In this document: positions 33,086 through 41,707 of the stretch, in pieces
Layout of the letters: each line of letters begins with the position of its first letter
Position numbering within the stretch: the stretch's first letter is position 1
Assembly: GCA_023410875.1 (NCBI GenBank)
Contig: JAEYPH010000021.1
Span: 124,001 to 188,000 of the forward strand
DNA: 64,000 bases
Source: Bacillota bacterium
GTDB lineage: Bacteria; Bacillota; Clostridia; Christensenellales; UMGS416
Direction of reading: 5' to 3'
Translations under genes and position numbers: made by a program
The notes under the pieces: generated by a model
The model's database searches: none
What the model saw: the letters and a program-made list of their open reading frames with translations, nothing else
What the model was told of the DNA's origin: nothing

Positions 33086-33148
33086 TCGTCGCCAGAGGCG
33101 ACGACCGGCAATGCTCTTATAGCGGCAAAGCCGCTATCCCGCATTGCC
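33086..33148. repeat. Two-hairpin element, family 2, copy Y
   Basis: Hairpin a is TCGTCGCC-AGA-GGCGACGA (33086-33104). Hairpin b is GGCAATGC (33107-33114), TCTT, ATAGCGGC-AAA-GCCGCTAT (33119-33137), CCC, GCATTGCC (33141-33148). The same arrangement, with different bases in the stems, occurs at 22981-23041. It lies between the divergent metK and XRE-pot promoters. Confidence 0.55.
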
Positions 33149-33202
33149 TGCAGTGCTTGTCGCATCATCGGTTTTCACAGCGAATTTTAGACCACAAACA
33201 CC

Positions 33203-33231
33203 TTGACACCACAAACGAAATATGCTAATGT
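33203..33231 (+). promoter_or_regulatory. Promoter of the XRE-potABCD operon
   Basis: TTGACA (33203-33208), a 17-bp spacer ending TGC, and TAATGT (33226-33231), an extended -10 form. It lies about 100 bp upstream of the regulator gene. Confidence 0.7.
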
Positions 33232-33287
33232 TGCACCGTCGTGTTTAGGGACAGTAAACAAAAAGTAACGGGTCACAAAACACGCAC

Positions 33288-33312
33288 CGTGGTGAACAGG
33301 AAGTTCACCACG
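33288..33312 (+). promoter_or_regulatory. Inverted repeat, possible operator of the polyamine operon
   Basis: CGTGGTGAAC (33288-33297) and GTTCACCACG (33303-33312) are perfect 10-bp inverted arms with a 5-bp gap, just upstream of the regulator's ribosome site. It could be the operator for autoregulation, or an RNA hairpin in the leader. Confidence 0.5.
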
Positions 33313-33334
33313 CCCCTTCGACCGAGGTGGAACA

Positions 33335-33874
33335 ATGGATATTGGTGGTAAGATCAAGGGCCTGCGGCTGATGCACGGGCTGACGATGGAGGACCTGGCG
33401 GACCGCACGGAGCTGTCCAAGGGCTTCATCTCCCAGTTGGAGCGCAACCTGACGTCGCCCTCCATCGCAACGCTTATGGACATTCTGAGCTGCCTGGGCA
33501 CCGATCTGAAGGAGTTCTTCAGCGACAGCGCAGCTGCTCCGGTCGTGTTTGACGCCGAGGACGCCTTCGTGAAGGACGATGAGGAGACTGGTTACAGCGT
33601 AAGCTGGCTGGTTCCCAACGCCCAGAAGAACGACATGGAGCCCATCCTCTTAACCATCGCACCCGGCGGCTCCTTCGTGAGCCATGAGCCCCACGCCGGC
33701 GAGGAATTTGGCTATGTGCTCAGCGGCGCCGTGACACTGACGCTGGGCCGCCAGAAGCTCAAGGTGCGCCACGGCTCGTCGTTCTATTTCAAATCCAGCC
33801 TGACCCACGAGGTGCACAACCCCGGAAAAACCCCGGCGAAAATCCTCTGGGTGGTCAGCCCCCCCAGCTTTTAG
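33335..33874 (+). CDS. XRE-cupin transcriptional regulator (PuuR-like)
   Basis: The 179-residue protein has an N-terminal HTH_3 domain (IKGLRLMHGLTMEDLADRTE, SKGFISQLERN; residues ~5-60) and a C-terminal cupin (APGGSFVSHEPHAGEEFGYV, VRHGSSFYFKSSLTHEVHNP; ~100-175). This is the usual architecture of regulators encoded with spermidine/putrescine transporters, so it probably senses a polyamine and controls its operon. potA begins 15 nt later. GAGGTGG precedes the ATG. Confidence 0.93.
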   Translation: MDIGGKIKGLRLMHGLTMEDLADRTELSKGFISQLERNLTSPSIATLMDILSCLGTDLKEFFSDSAAAPVVFDAEDAFVKDDEETGYSVSWLVPNAQKNDMEPILLTIAPGGSFVSHEPHAGEEFGYVLSGAVTLTLGRQKLKVRHGSSFYFKSSLTHEVHNPGKTPAKILWVVSPPSF

Positions 33875-33888
33875 ATCAGGAGCGTCCC

Positions 33889-34938
33889 ATGGTCGAGGAA
33901 ACCCGCTTCATTGAGCTTATGAACATCACCCGCGCCTACGACGAAGAGACGGTGGCGCTGAAAGCTGTCAATCTCTACATCCGCCGTCGGGAATTCCTGA
34001 CGCTGCTGGGCCCCTCGGGCTGCGGGAAAACGACGATGCTTCGGTTGATCGCCGGCTTTGACCGGCCCACCGAGGGCAAGATCATCATGGACGGCGCGGA
34101 CATCACCGCCGTGCCGCCCTATCAGCGCCGCGTGAACACGGTGTTCCAACGCTATGCGCTGTTCCCCCACCTCAACGTGTTCGACAACATTGCCTTCGGC
34201 CTCAAGATCAAAAAGATGGACCAAGCCCAGATTGCCCGAAAGGTCGGCGCGATGCTGGAGATGGTGGGTCTGCGCGGTTATGAGCGCCGCGCCAGCGACT
34301 CTCTGAGCGGCGGCCAGCAGCAGCGCGTGGCCATTGCCCGGGCACTGGTAAACGAACCCGAGGTGCTGCTGCTGGACGAGCCCCTGGGCGCTTTGGATTT
34401 GAAGATGCGCAAGGATATGCAGATAGAGCTGAAGAACATGCAGCAGGAACTGGGCATTACTTTTCTGTATGTGACCCACGACCAGGAGGAGGCGCTCACG
34501 ATGAGCGACACCGTGGTCGTGATGAATCAGGGACGCATCCAGCAAATTGGCTCGCCCATGGACATCTACAACGAGCCCAAGAATGCCTTCGTGGCCGATT
34601 TCATCGGCGAGAGCAACATCATTCCCGGCCTCATGACCCGGGATTTCGAGGTGCGCTTTCTGGACCATGCCTTCGAGTGCGTGGACAAGGATTTCGCCCC
34701 CGGCGCTCCGGTGGAAGTCGTCGTGCGCCCGGAGGACATCTACGTTGTGGACCAACCCCACGGCATGCTCAAGGGCACCGTGGAGAGCGTGATTTTCAAG
34801 GGTGTGCATTGGGAGATGAAGATCGACTGCGGCGACTATACCTTCCTCGTGCACGACACGGCCATGCGCCCGGCGGGCGAACCCGTGGGCCTCATCGTGC
34901 GGCCCGAGGACATCCACGTCATGCGCAAGGGAGCCTGA
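33889..34938 (+). CDS. potA: Spermidine/putrescine ABC transporter ATPase
   Basis: The 349-residue ATPase has Walker A GPSGCGKTT at 41-49, Q-loop VFQRYALFPHL, signature LSGGQQQR, Walker B LLLDEPLGALD, the H-loop in YVTHDQEEA, and a C-terminal TOBE domain. It energises polyamine import with PotB and PotC. GGAGCG lies upstream of the ATG. The gene order XRE-potA-potB-potC-potD and the 1-nt gap to potB support the assignment. Confidence 0.96.
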   Translation: MVEETRFIELMNITRAYDEETVALKAVNLYIRRREFLTLLGPSGCGKTTMLRLIAGFDRPTEGKIIMDGADITAVPPYQRRVNTVFQRYALFPHLNVFDNIAFGLKIKKMDQAQIARKVGAMLEMVGLRGYERRASDSLSGGQQQRVAIARALVNEPEVLLLDEPLGALDLKMRKDMQIELKNMQQELGITFLYVTHDQEEALTMSDTVVVMNQGRIQQIGSPMDIYNEPKNAFVADFIGESNIIPGLMTRDFEVRFLDHAFECVDKDFAPGAPVEVVVRPEDIYVVDQPHGMLKGTVESVIFKGVHWEMKIDCGDYTFLVHDTAMRPAGEPVGLIVRPEDIHVMRKGA

Positions 34939-34939
34939 C

Positions 34940-35749
34940 ATGAAGCTCAAATGGTACGCCTCTCCCTATATCGTATGGATGGCGCTGTTCACGGTGGCGC
35001 CGCTGGTGCTACTGCTGTACTTTTCCACCCGCAGCCACGACGGCTTCACGCTGGAACACTTCCGCAAATTTTTCGACCCGCTGTACATCGGCATTTTGCT
35101 GCGCAGCCTGTGGATGGCTGTGTTGTGCACGGCCATCTGCCTGGTGCTGGGTTATCCCACGGCCTATCTGCTGGCCAAGCGCCGCGAAGGCAGCGTGCTG
35201 GCGCTGCTGTTCATACTGCCCATGTGGATGAACTTTCTGCTGCGCACCTACGCGTGGATGAGCATACTGGAGAACACCGGCGTGGTCAACAAGGCGCTGC
35301 AGGCGCTGGGCTTTGCGCAGATGACGCTGCTGTATACGCCGGGCGCGGTGCTGCTGGGCATGGTGTATAACTTCCTGCCCTTCATGATCCTGCCGATCAT
35401 GACGGTGCTGCGCAAGATGGACCGCTCGCTCATAGAGGCCGCCGGCGACCTGGGCGCCAACCCGGTGGCGGTGTTCCGCCGGGTAATCCTGCCGCTGAGC
35501 CTGCCCGGCGTCATTTCCGGCATCACGATGGTGTTCATGCCGGCGGTCACGACGTTCGTGATCTCCCGGCTGCTGGGCGGCTCGCAGTTCATGCTGTTCG
35601 GAGACCTCATAGAGCAGCAATTTCTGCAGACCGCCGACTGGAGCTTCGGCTCGGCGCTCAGCGTGATCATGATGGCGCTGATGCTGCTCTCCATGGCGGT
35701 GATGAACCGCCTGGGCGGCACCGAGCAGCAAAGGGGGCAGCTCATATGA
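34940..35749 (+). CDS. potB: Spermidine/putrescine ABC transporter permease
   Basis: The 269-residue membrane protein has about six transmembrane helices and the EAA-type loop DRSLIEAAGDLGANPVAVFRR-VILP, which docks on the ATPase. It forms the channel with PotC. It starts 1 nt after potA stops, and its stop overlaps the potC start (ATGA). Confidence 0.95.
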   Translation: MKLKWYASPYIVWMALFTVAPLVLLLYFSTRSHDGFTLEHFRKFFDPLYIGILLRSLWMAVLCTAICLVLGYPTAYLLAKRREGSVLALLFILPMWMNFLLRTYAWMSILENTGVVNKALQALGFAQMTLLYTPGAVLLGMVYNFLPFMILPIMTVLRKMDRSLIEAAGDLGANPVAVFRRVILPLSLPGVISGITMVFMPAVTTFVISRLLGGSQFMLFGDLIEQQFLQTADWSFGSALSVIMMALMLLSMAVMNRLGGTEQQRGQLI

Positions 35750-36558
35750 AGCGTTGGCTCTCCTTCTTCAAGGGCACTTATCTTGGCTTGATGCTGGTCT
35801 TTCTGTACGCGCCCATCGTGATGCTCACGGTGTTCAGCTTCAGCAACTCCAAGAGCCGCGCCACATGGGGCGGGTTCACGTTCAAGTGGTACGAGCAGCT
35901 GTTTCGCAATCCGGAAATCCTCTCTGCGCTTACGACGACGCTGCTGGTGGCGGTGCTGTCCTCGATCATCGCGACGATCATCGGCACGCTGGCGGCCATC
36001 GGCCTTTACGGCATGCGCAAGGGCATCCGCACGCTGGTGCTCAACATCTCCTATCTGCCGGTCATCAACCCGGATATCGTGACAGGTATATCGCTTATGA
36101 TCCTGTTCATCGCCATGCGTCTGGAGCTGGGGTTCCTGACGATGCTGATGGCCCATGTCGTGTTCAACATACCCTACGTGATCTTCTCGGTGATGCCCAA
36201 GCTGACCCAGATGGACCGCAACGTCTACGAGGCCGCGCTGGACCTGGGCGCCACGCCGGGCATGGCGCTGCGCCGGGTCATCCTTCCGCAGATCATGCCC
36301 GGCGTGATCACCGGGCTCATTCTGGCCTTCACGCTGTCCATCGACGACTTCGTCATCAGCTTCTTCACGTCCAGCAGCGTGCAGAACCTGTCCATCTACA
36401 TCTACTCCGCCGCCCGCCGCGGCATCAACCCATCCATGTACGCACTGATGACGCTGATGTTCGCCACGGTGCTGTCGCTGCTGCTGCTGGTCAACCGGCG
36501 CACCGAGCGCGCCCAGGCCCGCAGCCAGGCCCGGGAGGGCATCCCCGAGAACCTGTGA
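35746..36558 (+). CDS. potC: Spermidine/putrescine ABC transporter permease
   Basis: The 270-residue membrane protein has about six helices and an EAA loop (MDRNVYEAALDLGATPGMAL, RRVILPQIMPG). IDDFVISFF matches the typical PotC segment. Translation is coupled to potB by a 4-nt overlap. It pairs with PotB as the second permease subunit. Confidence 0.95.
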   Translation: MKRWLSFFKGTYLGLMLVFLYAPIVMLTVFSFSNSKSRATWGGFTFKWYEQLFRNPEILSALTTTLLVAVLSSIIATIIGTLAAIGLYGMRKGIRTLVLNISYLPVINPDIVTGISLMILFIAMRLELGFLTMLMAHVVFNIPYVIFSVMPKLTQMDRNVYEAALDLGATPGMALRRVILPQIMPGVITGLILAFTLSIDDFVISFFTSSSVQNLSIYIYSAARRGINPSMYALMTLMFATVLSLLLLVNRRTERAQARSQAREGIPENL

Positions 36559-36607
36559 CCTACGACAAACGCCGGTTCGCCGGCAAAGCATAAAGGAGCC
36601 TACCGAA

Positions 36608-37663
36608 ATGAAAAAAACTCTCTGTTTCATACTGGCCGTGCTGGTTCTGCTGCCGGCGTTCGCGCTCACCGGCTGCGGCAGCCCCCAAAAGGTGCTCAAC
36701 ATCTACAACTGGGGCGACTACATCGGCGAGGACGTCATCGCGGACTTCGAAAAGGAGACCGGTATCAAGGTCAACTATTCGATGTTCTCCAGCAACGAGG
36801 AGCTGTATGCCAAGCTTACCGGCAGCTCTTCCCAGTATGACGTCATCGTGCCTTCGGACTATATGGTCGAGCGCATGGCCAGCAAGGGCATGCTATCCGA
36901 GATCGACCGCAGCAAGCTGACCAACTTTTCCAACGTGGACCCACAGTTCCAGAAGATGGCCTTCGACCCCGAAGGCAAGTTCTCCGTGCCCTACATGTGG
37001 GGCACCGTGGGTATCATCTACAACACCGAGATGGTCACGGACCCGGTGGACAGCTGGTCCATCCTGTGGAACGAGAAATACAAAAAGCAGATCCTGATGT
37101 ATGACAGCTCCCGCGACGCCATCTCCGTGGCGCTGCTCTACAAGGGCCTGCAGCCCAACGCCACCGACGACGCCGCACTCAAGAACGCCGAGGCGGCGCT
37201 GATCGCCCAGAAGCCGCTGGTGCTCTCCTACACGCTGGACGACACCCGCGACAAGATATTGGCCGGCGAGGCGGCCATGGCCGTGGTCTATTCCGGCGAC
37301 GCCGTGCTGATCGCCCAGGAAGCCGAGGCGCCGGAGCAGTTCGCCTACAGCATCCCCAAGGAGGGCAGCAACATCTTCATGGACAACCTGTGCATCGTCA
37401 AGAACGCCAAGCACAAGGAAGAGGCCATGAAGTTCATCGACTACATGCTGCGCCCGGACATCGCCGCGCGCAACGCCGAATACATCGGCTATTCCACGCC
37501 GGAGAAGGCCGCCTACGACCAACTCTCCGAAGAGCTCAAGGCCATCCCGGCCTATTACGCGACGCTGGAGGAGCAGGCCCGCCTGACCGCCTACCGCGAC
37601 CTGGGCGACGAAGCCACCGCCAAGTACGAGGACGTGTGGACTCGGCTCAAGGGCGCAAACTGA
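36608..37663 (+). CDS. potD: Spermidine/putrescine-binding lipoprotein
   Basis: The 351-residue protein has a lipoprotein signal with lipobox ALTGC (Cys23) and the PotD-type mature start VLNIYNWGDYIGEDVIADFE. Other family segments are YDVIVPSDYMVERM, PYMWGTVGIIYN and FMDNLCIVKNAKHKEEAMKF. It captures polyamines outside the membrane and delivers them to PotBC. AAAGGAG precedes the ATG. It is the last gene of the operon. Confidence 0.96.
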   Translation: MKKTLCFILAVLVLLPAFALTGCGSPQKVLNIYNWGDYIGEDVIADFEKETGIKVNYSMFSSNEELYAKLTGSSSQYDVIVPSDYMVERMASKGMLSEIDRSKLTNFSNVDPQFQKMAFDPEGKFSVPYMWGTVGIIYNTEMVTDPVDSWSILWNEKYKKQILMYDSSRDAISVALLYKGLQPNATDDAALKNAEAALIAQKPLVLSYTLDDTRDKILAGEAAMAVVYSGDAVLIAQEAEAPEQFAYSIPKEGSNIFMDNLCIVKNAKHKEEAMKFIDYMLRPDIAARNAEYIGYSTPEKAAYDQLSEELKAIPAYYATLEEQARLTAYRDLGDEATAKYEDVWTRLKGAN

Positions 37664-37673
37664 TACAAGTAAT

Positions 37674-37710
37674 AGCGAAGGCCCGCCGGCATTGCCGACG
37701 GGCCTTCGCT
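37674..37710 (+). terminator. Terminator of the pot operon
   Basis: AGCGAAGGCCCG (37674-37685) pairs with CGGGCCTTCGCT (37699-37710), with CGGC/GCCG stacked inside. The stem is very stable although the T tract is poor. Confidence 0.7.
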
Positions 37711-37727
37711 GTCTATCGCGCCACTTT

Positions 37728-37852
37728 CTCGGGGGGATTCCTCGCGGAGTTTATCCTGAGCGAGCCGAAGGGCTCGGAATACAACGTTAGGGTATAGCTG
37801 CACCTCTTGCTGTCATTCTGAGGGCGCAAAACGCCCGAAGAATCCCCCTGAG
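37728..37852. repeat. REP-like intergenic palindromic element
   Basis: Inverted ends CTCGGGGGGATTCCTCG (37728-37744) and CGAAGAATCCCCCTGAG (37836-37852) match at 15 of 17 pairs. Inside are CGAGCC-GAA-GGGCTCG and GGGCG-CAAAA-CGCCC hairpins. The motifs TTTATCCTGAGCGAGCCGAA and TCATTCTGAGGGC are of the kind seen in dispersed bacterial palindromic repeats. No other copy is seen here. Confidence 0.5.
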
Positions 37853-37863
37853 TACGCCGTTGC

Positions 37864-38964
37864 TTATCCGATTTCCTCCACCGTAAAGTGCTCATCACCG
37901 ACCAGTTCAAAGCTGCCGCTGGCGGACGAGCGGATGCCGGCGTCCAGCAGCGCCATCATGTCCAGGTTCAGCTTCACATCCACCATCTCGTTGAGCGGCT
38001 CGCCGGTTTCCAGGCAATGCAGCAGGTCCTCGGCGAAGTTGCGGCGACCCTCGGGCAGCGGCGTAACCTCGTGCACCTCATCGGCCTCATACCCAAAGCG
38101 CGTGCGGAACACCTCGACGCGGTCATTGTATACGCCCAAGGAACCTTCGGAGCCGTGCACGACCATGGGCGCGTCGGCCACCTTGTTCATGGCCGTCCAG
38201 GTGCCCTCTATCGTCGCGACGGCGCCGGGGAAGCGGGCGATGACGATACCGTTGTCATCGGCCTGGGCAAAGGGGCTGTTCAGGTTGGCCCGCAGGCCAA
38301 AGGCGCCCACGGCCCGGCTGCCGATGAGCATCGTGCTGACCATGCAGCCATAACCGCAGTAATCCATATAGGCGCCGCCGCCCTGGGCCGGCTGGTACCA
38401 CCATTCGGCTGCCATCTCCTCGGGGGTAAGCCCCTCGCCATAGCTGAAGGGCCCGAAGGATGTGCCGTTGGTCCAGCGCAGCCGCAGCACCGTGCCGATG
38501 GCCCCGCCGGCTATGACATCCCGCGCCGTCTGAAACGCGCCGCCCCAGGCGTTGGGCCAGTTGATGACCAGCTTGCGGCCGGCTCGCTCCATCAGGGCCG
38601 CCATGCGCCGCGCGTCGGCAAAGCGGGTGGCCATGGGCTTTTCAAAGACCAGGTGGCAGCCGTGGCGAGCGGCCAGCTCCGCCACGGCCAGGTGTCGGGT
38701 GTTCTCGGCGCAGCTCAGTACGATGTCGGGCTTCACGTCGCACAGCAGGCGCTCGGCGTCGTCATACACCGCCATGCCGTAATGATCCCGCACCAGCGCC
38801 ACATTGCTCAGGCGCGTGCCCCGACCTACCGACAGCGGCTGCACCGCCGCGGGCAGGTCAGCACAGGCGGTCAGTTCCGCGCGGGCGTCCTGCGCAAAGG
38901 CCTCCATCATGCCCGGCGCGTGCACATGGGCCAGCCCGACGACAGCAATTTTCAACTTTTTCAT
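37864..38964 (-). CDS. GFO/IDH/MocA family oxidoreductase
   Basis: The 366-residue protein has an N-terminal Rossmann fold starting KLKIAVVGLAHVHAPGM, the conserved strand HLVFEKPMA with the catalytic-site EKP motif near residue 95, and a C-terminal alpha/beta domain (GGAYMDYCGYG). Family members are NAD(P)-dependent dehydrogenases of sugars, inositols or similar. The substrate is not identifiable. TTGGAGGAACG precedes the ATG. It is divergent from the sortase gene. Confidence 0.9.
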   Translation of the reverse strand: MKKLKIAVVGLAHVHAPGMMEAFAQDARAELTACADLPAAVQPLSVGRGTRLSNVALVRDHYGMAVYDDAERLLCDVKPDIVLSCAENTRHLAVAELAARHGCHLVFEKPMATRFADARRMAALMERAGRKLVINWPNAWGGAFQTARDVIAGGAIGTVLRLRWTNGTSFGPFSYGEGLTPEEMAAEWWYQPAQGGGAYMDYCGYGCMVSTMLIGSRAVGAFGLRANLNSPFAQADDNGIVIARFPGAVATIEGTWTAMNKVADAPMVVHGSEGSLGVYNDRVEVFRTRFGYEADEVHEVTPLPEGRRNFAEDLLHCLETGEPLNEMVDVKLNLDMMALLDAGIRSSASGSFELVGDEHFTVEEIG

Positions 38965-39082
38965 CGTTCCTCCAAAATAGTTGATTCTTTCGAACACACA
39001 GTGGTATATTAGAGAGTACAAACTATTAAAATCATTCCACAAAACGCAGGGAAATCCTGCCGGGAAAAGAGGGGATGCCATC

Positions 39083-39811
39083 ATGAAAGAGCCGCTGCGC
39101 CGCACATTGCGCGTTATCGGGCTGCTGCTGATCGCAGCCGCTCTGTGCGCCATGGGCTACGCTCTGTGGAACATCATACAGACCGATCTGGCCACCCGCC
39201 ACAGCCTGCAGGCTGTGGAAGGATTGCTGGAAGCGCTCGAATCCCCCGACCCGTCCGACGACTGGGTGCTGGACGATTTTGACCGAGAGGACTATACGCC
39301 GCCGCCGGAGGAAGACTGGGGGGGCGGCGAGGAGCCTGAGCTGACCGTGCCGCCGGACGCGCCGCAGGCGCAGCCCACAGCCACCCCCACGGCCGCACAG
39401 GGCCAAACCGCCCGCAAGGTGCCGGTCATGGGCGTGCTGGTGTTTGACGGCCTGGGCGGCCGCCGGGTGCCGGTCGTCAACGGTGCGTCGCCTTCGGATC
39501 TGAACCGCGGAGCTGGGCACCACCCGCGCACATCGCTGCCCGGCCGCACAGGCAACTGCGTGATCTTCGGCCACCGCAACACGGTGTTCCGCAGTTTCGG
39601 CTCCCTTAAGCTGGGTCAAACGGTGGTCTTCGAAGGCGCGCGCAACACGTATACCTATAAGATCACCGACATGAAGGTCGTGCAGCCCGACAATCCGGCC
39701 ATCTTCGCCGTGCACAGCGGGGCTGTGATGTCGTTGGTCACATGCTATCCGTTCAACTATGTCGGTTCTGCACCCAAGCGATATCTGGTGACGTGCGAGC
39801 TCGTTCAGTAA
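39083..39811 (+). CDS. Class D-like sortase
   Basis: The 242-residue transpeptidase has an N-terminal membrane anchor (residues ~9-32), an acidic and proline-rich stalk (~55-115), and a sortase barrel with His ~164 in IFGHRNT, Cys ~221 in LVTCYPFNYVG and Arg ~233 in APKRYLV. The CYPF-YVG-AP-R pattern fits class D. It would join a surface protein to the cell wall; the giant adhesin 2.4 kb downstream is the obvious candidate. GAGGGG precedes the ATG at 39083. Confidence 0.9.
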   Translation: MKEPLRRTLRVIGLLLIAAALCAMGYALWNIIQTDLATRHSLQAVEGLLEALESPDPSDDWVLDDFDREDYTPPPEEDWGGGEEPELTVPPDAPQAQPTATPTAAQGQTARKVPVMGVLVFDGLGGRRVPVVNGASPSDLNRGAGHHPRTSLPGRTGNCVIFGHRNTVFRSFGSLKLGQTVVFEGARNTYTYKITDMKVVQPDNPAIFAVHSGAVMSLVTCYPFNYVGSAPKRYLVTCELVQ

Positions 39812-39881
39812 CCAGGAATGCCAAAATCGAAAAAGGTCGCATGATCCGACATCAACAAAGCATTATCCGTATAAAACAACG

Positions 39882-39911
39882 TTGGTAAATGGCGTAAACC
39901 GATGCTATACT
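39882..39911 (+). promoter_or_regulatory. Promoter of the BTAD regulator gene
   Basis: TTGGTA (39882-39887), an 18-bp spacer and TATACT (39906-39911). Downstream in the leader, GGCGGCCAGCC/GGCCGGCTGCC near 39944-39968 can form a hairpin. Confidence 0.65.
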
Positions 39912-39996
39912 GAAAAATGGCAAAATAGTGATAGAAATGCATGGCGGCCAGCCGTGGGCCGGCTGCCAAAGGACGAGTTGAGGGAGAGGGTTCCAG

Positions 39997-41208
39997 TTGA
40001 CCACCAATGAGCAAACGATTCAACCTTTGGTTATCCGTATGTTCGGCGTCTTCTGGGCGTCCAGGGGTACGGAAGTTTTCACCGACAAGCTCAAGCGCTC
40101 CCGCCAGTTGGAGGGTTTGCTGAAATATCTTTTGGCCTATCGCGGTTGTTTTGCCTCACCCGACGAACTCGTGGAGGCGCTATGGGAAGGCCGCAGCTGC
40201 GAAAACCCCGCCAAGGCCATACAAAACCTGGTGTACCGACTGCGCACGATGATGGATGTGGAAGGCCAGCCCAGTTACATCCTGTTCGTCAACGGCGGGT
40301 ACGGTTGGAACACACAGTCCCGCTATGAACTGGACGTGGAGGCCTTCGACGACCTGTTTGACCGCGCCATGGCCAACCAGCGCGCCGGCGCCCCGAACCC
40401 GGCGCTGTTCCGCGATGGGCTGGCGCTGTACACGTCGGATTTTTTGGCCAATGCCCAATATGACCTGTGGACGGTGCCGCTGCGCCAGGCCTATCGGCAG
40501 AAGTTCACCACCGCAGTGGAAGCTCTGCTGGCCCATTACAAGAGCCACGAGTTCCATCACGACGTCATTTCCCTGTGCGAAAAGGCAATGGCCATTGACC
40601 CCTATGATGAGAAGGTGCACGTAGCCTTCCTGCGGTCGCTCATGGCCACCAATCGCATCGCCCATGCCCGCATGCACTACAGCTACATCACAGAGCTGCT
40701 CTATCGCGATCTGGGTGTGTCGCCGTCAGCGGAGCTCAAGGAGACCTATGCGCTGATCAACGGCAGCGCCAAACTCGTGCAGCACGACATGGACACCATC
40801 CTGCGCACTTTTGGCGACGATGACCGCGCCATCGACGGGCCCTATTTCTGCGATGAAGAAGTGTTCCACGAACTGTTCAAGCTGGAGCGCCGCCGCCTGC
40901 AGCGCAACGGCCAATCCAACTGCCTGGTGCTGCTGACGCTGTCCAGCGCCAATTACGGCGTGCCCGCGCCGGATGTGCTCAAGGCCGCCCGCAATGAGCT
41001 CAAACAGGTGCTGGCGGCTTCTCTGCGCAAGGGCGATGTCGTGTGCATGTGGAACGATGCGCAGATGCTCGTGCTGCTGGTGTCGCTGACCTTCGAGGAT
41101 GCCGAGATGATCTCTCAGCGCATTTCCGCGCGCTTCAACAAGACCGTTCAGGGCATGCCGCTGCTGCTGCAGAAGAAGATCAGCCCAATACGGTCGGAGG
41201 CGGTCTAG
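39997..41208 (+). CDS. BTAD (SARP/AfsR-like) transcriptional regulator
   Basis: The 403-residue protein has an N-terminal winged-helix DNA-binding domain (residues ~10-105), a BTAD helical repeat domain (~110-255, AFDDLFDRAM, YDEKVHVAFLRSLMATNRIA), and a C-terminal domain (~285-395) with alpha/beta character that faintly resembles a degenerate GGDEF-type fold; that last point is weak. The TTG start has GGGAGAGGG 7 nt upstream. Its position between sortase and adhesin suggests it controls the surface locus. The stop codon lies inside a 16-bp palindrome. Confidence 0.87.
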   Translation: MTTNEQTIQPLVIRMFGVFWASRGTEVFTDKLKRSRQLEGLLKYLLAYRGCFASPDELVEALWEGRSCENPAKAIQNLVYRLRTMMDVEGQPSYILFVNGGYGWNTQSRYELDVEAFDDLFDRAMANQRAGAPNPALFRDGLALYTSDFLANAQYDLWTVPLRQAYRQKFTTAVEALLAHYKSHEFHHDVISLCEKAMAIDPYDEKVHVAFLRSLMATNRIAHARMHYSYITELLYRDLGVSPSAELKETYALINGSAKLVQHDMDTILRTFGDDDRAIDGPYFCDEEVFHELFKLERRRLQRNGQSNCLVLLTLSSANYGVPAPDVLKAARNELKQVLAASLRKGDVVCMWNDAQMLVLLVSLTFEDAEMISQRISARFNKTVQGMPLLLQKKISPIRSEAV

Positions 41209-41220
41209 ACCGCCTTCTTT
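41199..41220 (+). terminator. Terminator palindrome overlapping the BTAD stop codon
   Basis: GGCGGTCTAGACCGCC (41199-41214) is a perfect 16-bp palindrome containing the TAG stop at 41206-41208 and followed by TTCTTT. Confidence 0.65.
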
Positions 41221-41422
41221 CGCCGATGATGTGAACATCGTCGGCGATTTGGACGACCTGATCGTGTTCTCGTTTGTCTCCCGGCGATAACTGTCGCCGG
41301 GAGACCTTCTTTTGTCCCGCTCGTGCGAACCTGCTAGGAAACGTGAACCGCTGCGGCGGTGCTTTTGTGATCGATTCTTTTTGGTTATCTGTTTCCTCCG
41401 GCGGAATGAATCCGCCGTCGGC
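41221..41422. repeat. Structured intergenic element, family 1, copy C (inverted)
   Basis: Relative to copies A and B this copy is reversed. Hairpins on the plus strand are 41221-41246 (CGCCGATGATG/CATCGTCGGCG), 41276-41305 (12-bp perfect stem GTCTCCCGGCGA/TCGCCGGGAGAC), 41347-41360 (ACCGC-TGCG-GCGGT) and 41400-41416 (GGCGGA-ATGAA-TCCGCC). The minus strand reads GCCGAC-hairpin-GGAGGAAAC at the 41422 end, as in copy B. It starts 13 nt after the BTAD stop. The remaining 41423-41640 DNA shows no gene. Confidence 0.65.
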
Positions 41423-41707
41423 AACGGCTTCTCCACCCTTTACAGCCCTCTCTCCAACCCGCTCCCCCGGCGATGGAGAGGCATATTCATACATATAGTA
41501 ATGGCGCAACGAAAGGCGCGAAATCTCCTCTCCTTGCCGACAATATGCACTTTTTACGCATAGGCCTGCATCTCTCTCTTATTTTATCTGAAAAAATTGT
41601 AGATAAGATTGGCAGAAGACTGCCATAAGAATGGCAAAAGAGCGCGATATGTTATGTTGTATACAGAAACGTGTAGTGTAAGAAAACTCAGCCAAGGAGC
41701 TTCATAT

